From the NCBI GenBank assembly GCA_002502705.1, contig DAQB01000140.1, positions 921 to 6,204 of the forward strand: 5,284 nt of DNA. The letters run 5' to 3'. The position numbers and the translations under genes are program-made. The notes under the pieces are model-generated. The model was given only the letters and a program-made list of their open reading frames with translations, searched no databases and was not told the origin of the DNA. Shown here piece by piece: positions 1-5,284 of the stretch; position 1 is the first letter of the stretch, and the number at the start of each line of letters is the position of its first letter. The stretch comes from Thermoplasmatales archaeon UBA582 (GTDB lineage: Archaea > Thermoplasmatota > Thermoplasmata > Thermoplasmatales > Thermoplasmataceae).

Positions 1-1007
1 AAAAGGTATGGGAAGATAAGGGCGTTGTCTTTCTGGATCTGGATTCAGCGGTTCAGAAATATCCGGATCTTGTTAAGGATTATTACTGCAGAGCTGTGCC
101 AGTAAGTGACAATAAATTTGCTGCGTTGAATGGAGCTGTTTGGAGCGGAGGATCTTTCCTATATGTTCCAAAAGGTGTCCAGATAGATATGCCTCTTCAG
201 ACATATTTCAGGATGAACGGGGAATCGACCGGGCAGTTTGAGCATACTATTGTTGTTGCTGATGAGGGATCTAAAGTCCATTATATAGAGGGTTGCACAG
301 CCCCAAGATACGATAAAAATTCCCTTCACAGTGCAATAGTTGAAATATATGTCAAGAAGGGAGCAAAAGCCAGGTACACCAGTGTACAAAACTGGTCTAA
401 GAGTGTTTATAACATGCCAACCAAGAGAGCATGGGTCGACCAGGATGCAAACATGGAGTGGGTAGGAGGTTCTCTCGGTTCAAAAGTTACTATGCTATAT
501 CCATCCTCATATCTCAGGGGACCAAGGGCAACTGCATCGAATCTGAATATTTCACTTGCCGGCCCTGGAACAGTAAAGGATACTGGTGCGAAGGCAATTC
601 ATCTTGCTCCATATACCACGTCAAAGATCGTCGCGAAGAGTATCAGCATCGAAGATGGTAAGGCAATTTACAGGGGACTGCTCAGGGTGAACAAAGGTGC
701 AGTAGAGTCGAAGAGCAAGGTTCAGTGCGATGCCCTTCTTATCAATGATGAATCTGCTTCCCTGACTTTTCCGCATGATGAAATATATGACCCTACAGCA
801 ACATTTTCACATGAAGCATCGGTTGGAAGAATTGGAACGGATGAACTGACCTACCTACGATCAAGGGGATTGTCCGAGGATGAGGCATCTTCGATGATTG
901 TTCTTGGTTTTCTTGACGATGTAATGAGAGAAATTCCAATGGAATTTGCTGTTGAAATGAACCGTCTTATTAAACTGGAGATGAATAAGCTCGGCGCAGT
1001 AGGATGA
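1..1007 (+). CDS. sufB: Fe-S cluster assembly scaffold protein SufB, 5'-truncated by the window edge
   Basis: SufB is the core scaffold of the cytosolic SufB-SufC-SufD complex, where Fe-S clusters are built. The frame is open from base 3 (bases 1-2 belong to a cut codon) and gives 334 visible residues. Full-length SufB is about 470, so roughly 135 N-terminal residues lie upstream. A GTG at 96 is internal: the residues before it (ending YPDLVKDYYCRA) already match SufB. Recognisable blocks are NKFAALNGAVWSGGSF, FRMNGESTGQFE (210-245), EGCTAP with its Cys at 294-296, SVQNW, the PTKR Lys at 423-425, KVQCDALL with its Cys at 726-728, and SHEASVGRIG (His-Glu at 810-815). By recalled alignment these correspond to E. 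coli R226, N228, C254, Q285, W287, K303, C405 and H433-E434. Both the sulfur-entry Cys and the cluster-site Cys are therefore present and the enzyme looks functional. The end (LRSRGLSEDEASSMIVLGF) is the typical C-terminal helical part. sufD follows after 4 bp. Confidence 0.97.
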   Translation, partial: KVWEDKGVVFLDLDSAVQKYPDLVKDYYCRAVPVSDNKFAALNGAVWSGGSFLYVPKGVQIDMPLQTYFRMNGESTGQFEHTIVVADEGSKVHYIEGCTAPRYDKNSLHSAIVEIYVKKGAKARYTSVQNWSKSVYNMPTKRAWVDQDANMEWVGGSLGSKVTMLYPSSYLRGPRATASNLNISLAGPGTVKDTGAKAIHLAPYTTSKIVAKSISIEDGKAIYRGLLRVNKGAVESKSKVQCDALLINDESASLTFPHDEIYDPTATFSHEASVGRIGTDELTYLRSRGLSEDEASSMIVLGFLDDVMREIPMEFAVEMNRLIKLEMNKLGAVG

Positions 1008-1010
1008 TCC
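1001..1010 (+). promoter_or_regulatory. Ribosome binding site of sufD
   Basis: The bases aggatgatcc overlap the sufB stop codon and end one base before the sufD ATG. They equal the archaeal consensus AGGAGGTGATCC with two internal bases missing, leaving TGATCC as a contiguous match to the 16S 3' tail. Spacing is short, so re-initiation by ribosomes finishing sufB is likely. Confidence 0.5.
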
Positions 1011-1011
1011 A

Positions 1012-2253
1012 ATGGAATTAATTGAAGACGTCATAAAGAAAAGGTTTAACGATTCTTCTTTCGAATACAGAGCGCACTGTTTCAGGGAGTTTCTGAAATC
1101 ACCTGTGAGGACATTTAAGGAAAGCCCGACTATAAAGGATTATGTACCTCTCGATGAGGAGGATTTAAACAACCTTCTTCTCGATTATGAGGATTACGCG
1201 GCTCCACCAGATATAAAAATGGAATCAGATATCCTGTTTGTTAATGACCACATTGAATTCGTTTCAGAAAAGTTAAAGGAGAAGGGTGTTCAGGTAAATG
1301 ATCTTCTATCTGTTGCCTCAGAACCCTCCAATCCATTGCGGCCCTATCTATATACCTATTTTGGCCTTGACCGGGAAGAGTTTCTTCTGAATGCAACCTG
1401 GAAGAACGGATATTTCATTCACGTACCAGAAGGGTTAAGGGACCTCGAAATAAACATCGTCGTATTAACGGATTCCAGTAATCCCAGTGTGTTGAAAAAT
1501 CTTGTCGTGGTAGGCGATGATTCAAATTGCGTTGTCAAAGATTCTTACATTAATTATTCCACTGGTAGGAGCATTCAGGGAAAGACCGTCTATATACATG
1601 TTGGAAAGAGAGCTCACCTATCCTATCATTACATTCAGGAGAAGTCTGCGGACGTGACTGATCTTGCATTTGTCAAGTCGTTCCTTGAAGACTATTCGGA
1701 GTTCACTTTTTATCACGTTAACAGGGGTGGTTCAAGGGTTATTTTCTCCAACCTTTCATTCCTGAAAGGCGATGGATCTAACTTCAGAACTTTTGGCGTG
1801 AGCTACAGTGACAATGAACAGCGTTTCGACATAAGGGACAGCAGTTTCCAGACTGGAAAAGCATGCAACGCGGATATACAGGTAAGGGGTGTAGTGAAGG
1901 GGAAGAGCCTTACTATTCACAGAGGTAATATAGATATTGAAGAGATGAGCGTAAAATCAACTGGATTCTATGATTCCAGAATACTCCTCCTCTCAAAGGA
2001 TGGCTATGCGAACAGCAAGCCTGGACTGATAATAAGAAATAACGACACCAAGTCAAAACATGCATCTGCCATCAGCAGCCTGGACAAGGAGCAGATATTT
2101 TACCTTAGATCAAGGGGTATACCGGAGAAACTGGCAAAAAGCCTTATGACGGAAGGTTTCTTGCTTGCAAATCTTGAAAAATCCAATGACCCTGAGATGG
2201 AAGAGAAGGTCCATAGATATTCAGAGGAGATCCTCCGTGAGCCTGATTCCTGA
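1012..2253 (+). CDS. sufD: Fe-S cluster assembly protein SufD
   Basis: SufD is a SufB paralogue that pairs with SufB and the ATPase SufC to form the scaffold, and supplies a ligand to the nascent cluster at the SufB/SufD interface. The 413 residues fit the family (E. coli about 423). Residues 1-110 are a divergent, acidic, mostly helical N-terminal part. Residues 115-345 form the beta-helical core, with ATWKNGYFIHVPEG (128-141) matching the SufB/D 'xGxFIYVPKGV' block and a core end around LLLSKDGYANSKPGLII (325-341). The C-terminal segment has KSKHASAISSLDKEQIFYLRSRGI (broken as 347-356 and 357-370), the hallmark SufB/D ending. His350 aligns with the E. coli SufD His360 needed for cluster assembly, while E. 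coli Cys358 is replaced by Ser348. The ATG start has a Shine-Dalgarno-like site directly before it. The 3' end overlaps sufS by 17 bp. SufD rather than a second SufB is supported by the lack of the EGCTAP and VQCD cysteines. Confidence 0.95.
   Translation: MELIEDVIKKRFNDSSFEYRAHCFREFLKSPVRTFKESPTIKDYVPLDEEDLNNLLLDYEDYAAPPDIKMESDILFVNDHIEFVSEKLKEKGVQVNDLLSVASEPSNPLRPYLYTYFGLDREEFLLNATWKNGYFIHVPEGLRDLEINIVVLTDSSNPSVLKNLVVVGDDSNCVVKDSYINYSTGRSIQGKTVYIHVGKRAHLSYHYIQEKSADVTDLAFVKSFLEDYSEFTFYHVNRGGSRVIFSNLSFLKGDGSNFRTFGVSYSDNEQRFDIRDSSFQTGKACNADIQVRGVVKGKSLTIHRGNIDIEEMSVKSTGFYDSRILLLSKDGYANSKPGLIIRNNDTKSKHASAISSLDKEQIFYLRSRGIPEKLAKSLMTEGFLLANLEKSNDPEMEEKVHRYSEEILREPDS
2224..2232 (+). promoter_or_regulatory. 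Ribosome binding site that fixes the sufS start, inside a small hairpin
   Basis: GAGGAGATC lies 4 bases before the GTG at 2237 and is a strong Shine-Dalgarno-type match, which selects that GTG over the in-frame TTG at 2165. It sits in the last codons of sufD. The same bases form a short inverted repeat (GAGG at 2224-2227, CCTC at 2232-2235, loop AGAT) that could hide the site until a ribosome translating sufD opens it. Confidence 0.6.
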
Positions 2254-3511
2254 AAAAATCAGGAAGGATTTCCCTATTTTCAGAAACAACCCAGATCTAA
2301 TTTATCTCGACAATGCTGCGACCACGCAGAAGCCGGATTCTGTAGTAAGATCCATAGTCAATTATTACGAGAATTTTTACAGTAATGTTCACCGCGGCGT
2401 CTACAGGATATCAGAAGAAGCGACATCAATGTATGAATCTGCAAGAAAAAATGTGTCGGACTTCATAGGAAGCGGGGATCCAAGCAATATTGTTTATACT
2501 AGAAATACGACTGAATCGATTAACCTTTTATCATACACAATTGGAAGAAAACTGAAGAAAGGCGACAGAATCCTTCTCACAGAAATGGAGCATCATTCCA
2601 ATATTATACCATGGTATTTCCTTAAGGAAGCTGGAATAAAGATAGATTTCGCAAAGGTTAAAGAAGATTTTACGCTGGATTATGAGGATTTTGCAAGTAA
2701 GCTGTCGCCGGAAACGAAGATTGCGTCTTTCACACATGTTTCAAATGTCCTCGGGACAATAAACGACGTCAGGGAACTTACAAGTATGTGTCACGAAAAT
2801 TCTACTATTGCTGTTGTTGACGCTGCCCAGTCAGTTCCGCATATGAAAGTTGATGTTGGAAAGATAGATTGCGATTTCCTTGCTTTTTCCGGGCATAAGA
2901 TGCTGGGGCCTTCAGGAATTGGAGTGCTTTATGGTAAAGAAGATCTTTTGACAGAAATGAGACCGTTTCTGGGAGGAGGAGAAATGATTCGAGAGGTCGA
3001 TTATACGAATGCAACATGGAATGATATTCCCTGGAAATTTGAAGCGGGCACCCAGAACGTTGAGGGCGCAATCGGGCTATCCTCGGCTATGGATTATCTT
3101 AAAAGTCTGGGAATGGAAAATGTGATGGATCATGAAAGAAGATTGATCAAGCACCTTTTCGCAAGGGCAAATGAGATAGACAACCTGATCTCTTTTGGTC
3201 CTTTAGATCTGGAAAAAAGAGCAGCGGTGTTCAGTTTTAACATAGGAGATGTTATCTCCTATTCACTTGTTGAGGCTGCTATCAAAAAAAATATCAAAAT
3301 ATCAAACTCAATCCATCCTCACGATGTTGCAGCTTTTATGGATCATAAAAACATTGCAGTGAGATCGGGCCATCATTGCGCCATGCCTTTGATGGGACAT
3401 CTCGGAGTTGCTGCAACTGCGCGTGCCTCGCCATATATTTACAACACAATTTCCGAGCTTGATTTATTCATGGATAGCATTAGGGATTGCAGTATGGAGA
3501 TGAAAAGATGA
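2237..3511 (+). CDS. sufS: Cysteine desulfurase SufS (group II, PLP-dependent), with an unusual insert
   Basis: It converts cysteine to alanine and holds the released sulfur as a cysteine persulfide for Fe-S assembly; cytosolic, fold type I aminotransferase. With the GTG start it has 424 residues (E. coli and B. subtilis about 406) and opens SLIPEKIRKDFPIF, as family members do. The longer frame from TTG 2165 adds 24 residues unlike SufS and has no good ribosome site. Visible motifs: YLDNAATTQKP near 23-33, VHRGVY, EHHSN with PLP-stacking His119, THVSNVLGT, VDAAQS with Asp195 and Gln198, SGHKMLGPSG with PLP lysine Lys221, FEAGTQN, HPHDV with His362, RSGHHCAMPLM with catalytic Cys381, and ATARASPYIYNT. 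His362 stands 19 residues before the catalytic Cys, as does His342 of Bacillus SufS, which binds the SufU zinc. Residues about 340-359, between FNIGDV and HPHDV, appear to be an extra segment. sufU overlaps the stop by 4 bp, fitting a SufS-SufU pair. Confidence 0.96.
   Translation: MSLIPEKIRKDFPIFRNNPDLIYLDNAATTQKPDSVVRSIVNYYENFYSNVHRGVYRISEEATSMYESARKNVSDFIGSGDPSNIVYTRNTTESINLLSYTIGRKLKKGDRILLTEMEHHSNIIPWYFLKEAGIKIDFAKVKEDFTLDYEDFASKLSPETKIASFTHVSNVLGTINDVRELTSMCHENSTIAVVDAAQSVPHMKVDVGKIDCDFLAFSGHKMLGPSGIGVLYGKEDLLTEMRPFLGGGEMIREVDYTNATWNDIPWKFEAGTQNVEGAIGLSSAMDYLKSLGMENVMDHERRLIKHLFARANEIDNLISFGPLDLEKRAAVFSFNIGDVISYSLVEAAIKKNIKISNSIHPHDVAAFMDHKNIAVRSGHHCAMPLMGHLGVAATARASPYIYNTISELDLFMDSIRDCSMEMKR
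3242..3262 (+). repeat. Perfect inverted repeat (9-bp arms, 3-base loop) inside sufS
   Basis: ATAGGAGAT (3242-3250) and ATCTCCTAT (3254-3262) are exact reverse complements around GTT. In mRNA this could fold as a hairpin in the codons for IGDVISY. It covers the left edge of the SufS insert. A 9-bp perfect stem with a short loop is only mildly unexpected in 5 kb, so function is unproven. Confidence 0.55.
3496..3503 (+). promoter_or_regulatory. Ribosome binding site that fixes the sufU start
   Basis: GGAGATGA differs by one base from GGAGGTGA and ends 4 bases before the ATG at 3508. This supports the ATG that overlaps the sufS stop (ATGA) over the in-frame TTG at 3487, which would add seven residues not seen in SufU/IscU proteins. 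Confidence 0.65.
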
Positions 3512-3876
3512 CTGATGAAAACTCCGCGGAATTCATCCTGGATCATTATAAAAACCCGAGGAATCATGGCGTAATCCAGAACCCATCATCTTCTATCACA
3601 GAGATGAACCCCCTTTGTGGCGATACTGTTCATTTTACTGTGCTAATAGAAAATGGAATAATGAAAGATATAAAGTTCATTGGGCAGGGTTGTTCCATAA
3701 GCCAGGCTTCAGCCTCAATTCTTTCTGAATATGTTCTTAATAAAAACATATCTGATATCAAAAACATGACAGAAACAGATTTTCTTGGTCTTATCGGCAT
3801 GGACCTGGGACCGAATAGAGAGAAATGCGCCCTGCTTTCCCTGAATGCTTTAAAAAAGATCCTTGATTCTTATTAA
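3508..3876 (+). CDS. sufU: SufU/IscU-family Fe-S assembly protein (sulfur acceptor or scaffold)
   Basis: A 122-residue member of the NifU N-terminal/IscU fold; its expected job is to take persulfide sulfur from SufS and pass it to SufB, or to hold a nascent cluster. The start ILDHYKNPRNHG (10-21) is the family signature. The four metal ligands are present: Cys37 and Asp39 in NPLCGD, Cys62 in GQGCSISQASAS, Cys107 in REKCALLSLNAL. As in Bacillus SufU, a Lys (106) rather than the IscU His precedes the last Cys, and Arg104 matches the SufU Arg three residues before it. The HscA-binding LPPVK motif of IscU is replaced by LGPNR. Unlike typical SufU, only 44 residues separate Cys62 and Cys107 (42 in E. 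coli IscU, 61 in B. subtilis SufU, from recalled sequences), so the SufU insertion is absent. It is last in the operon, with a 4-bp overlap with sufS. SufU is preferred over IscU because of the motifs and the suf context; scaffold use is not excluded. Confidence 0.9.
   Translation: MTDENSAEFILDHYKNPRNHGVIQNPSSSITEMNPLCGDTVHFTVLIENGIMKDIKFIGQGCSISQASASILSEYVLNKNISDIKNMTETDFLGLIGMDLGPNREKCALLSLNALKKILDSY
3852..3857 (-). terminator. Possible oligo-T terminator of glyS
   Basis: Reading on the minus strand, TTTTTT occurs about 25 bases past the glyS stop codon, within the 3' end of sufU. Archaeal RNA polymerase commonly terminates at such T runs without needing a hairpin. The only support is position and composition. 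Confidence 0.35.
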
Positions 3877-3880
3877 TCGA

Positions 3881-3907
3881 TTCAATAATTGAACTTCTTC
3901 TTTATTT
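3881..3907 (+). terminator. Possible T-rich terminator of the suf operon, with a small palindrome
   Basis: Just past the sufU stop, TTCAAT-A-ATTGAA (3881-3893) is a perfect inverted repeat with a one-base centre. It is followed by the T-rich CTTCTTCTTTATTT (3894-3907). Placement fits termination of the suf transcript within the last codons of the convergent glyS. The palindrome is too tight to form a full stem, so the T-rich tract is the more likely signal. Confidence 0.35.
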
Positions 3908-5284
3908 CCGGGAGATTGAGAATATTTCCAGCCTGCAATATCAAGTCAGTGGCAATCCGGATCTGGGAGGTGTCATCGCGGAACCTTACGGTTACGGTTT
4001 CTGGATTTTTAAGACTGTCATAATCAAAAGTGACACATACCGGTGTACCTATTTCATCCTGTCTGGCGTACCTTCTACCAATAGAACCTGACTCGTCATA
4101 GAAAGCATATGAGTCCTTGAGGATATATTTAGCGAAGAATTCCCTTGCCCTGCCGTCTATCCCATCCTTCTTCTGGAGCGGCAATATAGCGCATGAATAC
4201 GGTGATATATCTGGCGGCAGCCTCAAATATTTGTTTCCATTTTCTCTGCTCAGGTAATTTACTGAAAGTATGGAAAAAATTAATCTGTCTACACCAAGGG
4301 CTGGTTCGACTATTCTGGGAACTTCTTTTCCGTTTCCTGTATCCACTGTCAGGTCCACCTTGCTGAATGTTGAATGCCGTGTCAGATCATAGTTGCCGCG
4401 ATCCGCTATACCCTGTACTTCGACCCACTCTTCGCCGATTTTCACCTCCGCATCCCATGAATCCCTGGAGTAATGAGCTCTCTCATCCGGATCGTGCTGC
4501 CTGAATCTCATCATTGACTTTTCTATTCCGGATGATATAAGGAGATCTGAACAAAAACCGATAAAGAAAGCAAGTGCCCTGTTGGAAATAATACCCCTGG
4601 AAATCATATCAAATGGTGATATTTCCATCTCTTCCATACCACTGGGTTTGATTGTTATTTTTTCCTTGCTGATGCTGTAATAATCATTTGTGTCATTTGG
4701 AGGATAGTAGGCCTCAAGTTCAAGCTGAGTGAATTCCCTCATTCGGAGCAGGGCCTGCCTGGGTGCAACCTCGTTCCTGTAGCTTTTGCCTACCTGGGAA
4801 ACATAGAGAGGGAGTTTTCCCCTGTTAAAGTTAAGCAATAGAGGGAAACCGAGCATCATTCCCTGTGCAGTTTCAGGCCTTAAGTAAAGATCCTGGACCC
4901 TGCTATCGTTGCTCGTAAGCTGGAACATCTGTTTTGCAGAGTAGAATTTTGTGATCTCAGAACCGCAGGTCTTGCAAAATACCTTTTCATGCTGTTTGTT
5001 TGTGAGAAAGGAATCAAAATCTTCTCTTCTCACTCCCAGAGACTCTAATTTGAATCTCGACCCACAGTTGGTGCATTCCGCGGCAGGATCTGCAAATTTT
5101 TCAAGATGACCGGATGCCTGAAAGACTACTTCCGGCGCTAGGGTTGGTGTGTCTATGAAAATGGCGCCAAGTTTTCTGTATGATGATGTCCACTTTGAGA
5201 GTATCTTCTCCTTCATTGCAGTTCCAAGGGGGCCATAATCATAAAAACCAGCGAACCCACCGTATATTGAAAATGATGGCCAGA
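3882..5284 (-). CDS. glyS: Glycyl-tRNA synthetase (class IIa, alpha2 type), 5'-truncated by the window edge
   Basis: It attaches glycine to tRNA-Gly in the cytosol, using ATP. The minus frame stays open past the ATG at 5216 to the window edge. The 22 extra codons include WPSFSIYGG and AGFYDYGPLGTA, the conserved motif 1 region, so that ATG is internal. There are 466 visible residues, and only about 10-20 are probably missing. Numbered from the internal Met (5216), the features are: ASGHLEKFADP (34-44); two zinc-type pairs CTNC (48-51) and CKTC (81-84), as in archaeal GlyRS; RPETAQG (113-119); motif 2 YRNEVAPRQALLRMREF (146-162); VEVQGIADRGNYDL (265-278); motif 3 EPALGVDRLIF (304-314); and from about 340 the anticodon-binding domain, with YDESGSIGRRYARQDEIGTP (373-392) and TVRFRDDTSQ. 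The segment between motif 2 and motif 3 is short, so the enzyme is nearer the compact Thermus form (about 506) than long archaeal or eukaryotic ones. It faces the suf operon with 5 bp between stop codons and has no functional link to it. Confidence 0.96.
   Translation of the reverse strand, partial: WPSFSIYGGFAGFYDYGPLGTAMKEKILSKWTSSYRKLGAIFIDTPTLAPEVVFQASGHLEKFADPAAECTNCGSRFKLESLGVRREDFDSFLTNKQHEKVFCKTCGSEITKFYSAKQMFQLTSNDSRVQDLYLRPETAQGMMLGFPLLLNFNRGKLPLYVSQVGKSYRNEVAPRQALLRMREFTQLELEAYYPPNDTNDYYSISKEKITIKPSGMEEMEISPFDMISRGIISNRALAFFIGFCSDLLISSGIEKSMMRFRQHDPDERAHYSRDSWDAEVKIGEEWVEVQGIADRGNYDLTRHSTFSKVDLTVDTGNGKEVPRIVEPALGVDRLIFSILSVNYLSRENGNKYLRLPPDISPYSCAILPLQKKDGIDGRAREFFAKYILKDSYAFYDESGSIGRRYARQDEIGTPVCVTFDYDSLKNPETVTVRFRDDTSQIRIATDLILQAGNILNLPEIKKKFNY

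Noticed and set aside
96..98. GTG as the start of sufB
   Set aside because: The frame is open upstream to the window edge and the residues before it match SufB, so this is an internal Val codon.
374..387. Inverted repeat GTACAC-CA-GTGTAC in sufB
   Set aside because: The 6-bp arms with a two-base centre are expected by chance at this length and sit in conserved coding sequence.
159..389. Antisense open frame (76 codons) within sufB
   Set aside because: It lies entirely opposite a highly conserved gene, has no recognisable protein motif and has no sign of its own ribosome site; it is a shadow frame.
431..661. Second + strand open frame (76 codons) within sufB
   Set aside because: It is an out-of-frame reading of the SufB core with unnatural composition and no family resemblance.
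859..2118. Shared DNA word gatcaagggg near the ends of sufB and sufD
   Set aside because: It encodes the same conserved LRSRG motif in two paralogous proteins, so shared ancestry explains it rather than a recombination repeat.
2165..2236. N-terminal extension of SufS from TTG 2165
   Set aside because: These residues are unlike SufS, lie in the sufD frame overlap, and lack a good ribosome site; GTG 2237 has one and gives a normal N-terminus.
2531..3071. Two antisense open frames within sufS (2531-2737 and 2805-3071)
   Set aside because: Both lie opposite conserved SufS motifs and look like frame shadows, with no recognisable domains.
5214..5216. ATG as the start of glyS
   Set aside because: The 22 upstream codons to the window edge encode the conserved GlyRS motif 1 region (IYGG, FYDYGPLG), so this Met is internal.

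Overview
This window carries the 3' part of an iron-sulfur cluster assembly (SUF) operon on the + strand. A convergent glycyl-tRNA synthetase gene lies on the - strand. Both edges cut genes: sufB lacks its 5' end at base 1, and the synthetase lacks its first few codons at base 5284. Almost every base is coding, and no stretch above 300 bases is free of genes.

The likely source is an archaeon, probably of the Thermoplasmata (Thermoplasmatales-like). This is inferred from several signs: an archaeal-type GlyRS with two CxxC pairs, Shine-Dalgarno sites resembling the archaeal AGGAGGTGATCC, heavy AGG/AGA and ATA codon use, tight gene overlaps, and a SUF operon with a SufU-like protein and no SufE. 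Genus and species cannot be fixed from this sequence.

Layout. sufB (1-1007, partial) and sufD (1012-2253) encode the scaffold heterodimer. sufS (2237-3511) encodes the PLP cysteine desulfurase, and sufU (3508-3876) a small sulfur-acceptor or scaffold protein. The spacings are a 4-bp gap, a 17-bp overlap and a 4-bp ATGA overlap, so translation is very probably coupled. The missing ATPase partner gene, sufC, is expected just upstream of the window. After a 5-bp gap comes the convergent glyS (3882-5284, - strand).

How the genes work together: SufS takes sulfur from cysteine as a persulfide on Cys381 and passes it to SufU. SufU delivers it to the SufB side of SufB-SufC-SufD, where the cluster is built at the SufB/SufD interface. 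GlyRS is an unrelated housekeeping enzyme that charges tRNA-Gly.

I see no mobile element, CRISPR array, tRNA or rRNA, and no evidence of an entirely new system. The most interesting signal is in the SufS-SufU pair. SufU lacks the insertion that normally marks SufU proteins. SufS carries an extra stretch of about 20 residues just before the histidine that, in Bacillus-type SufS, swaps onto the SufU zinc.
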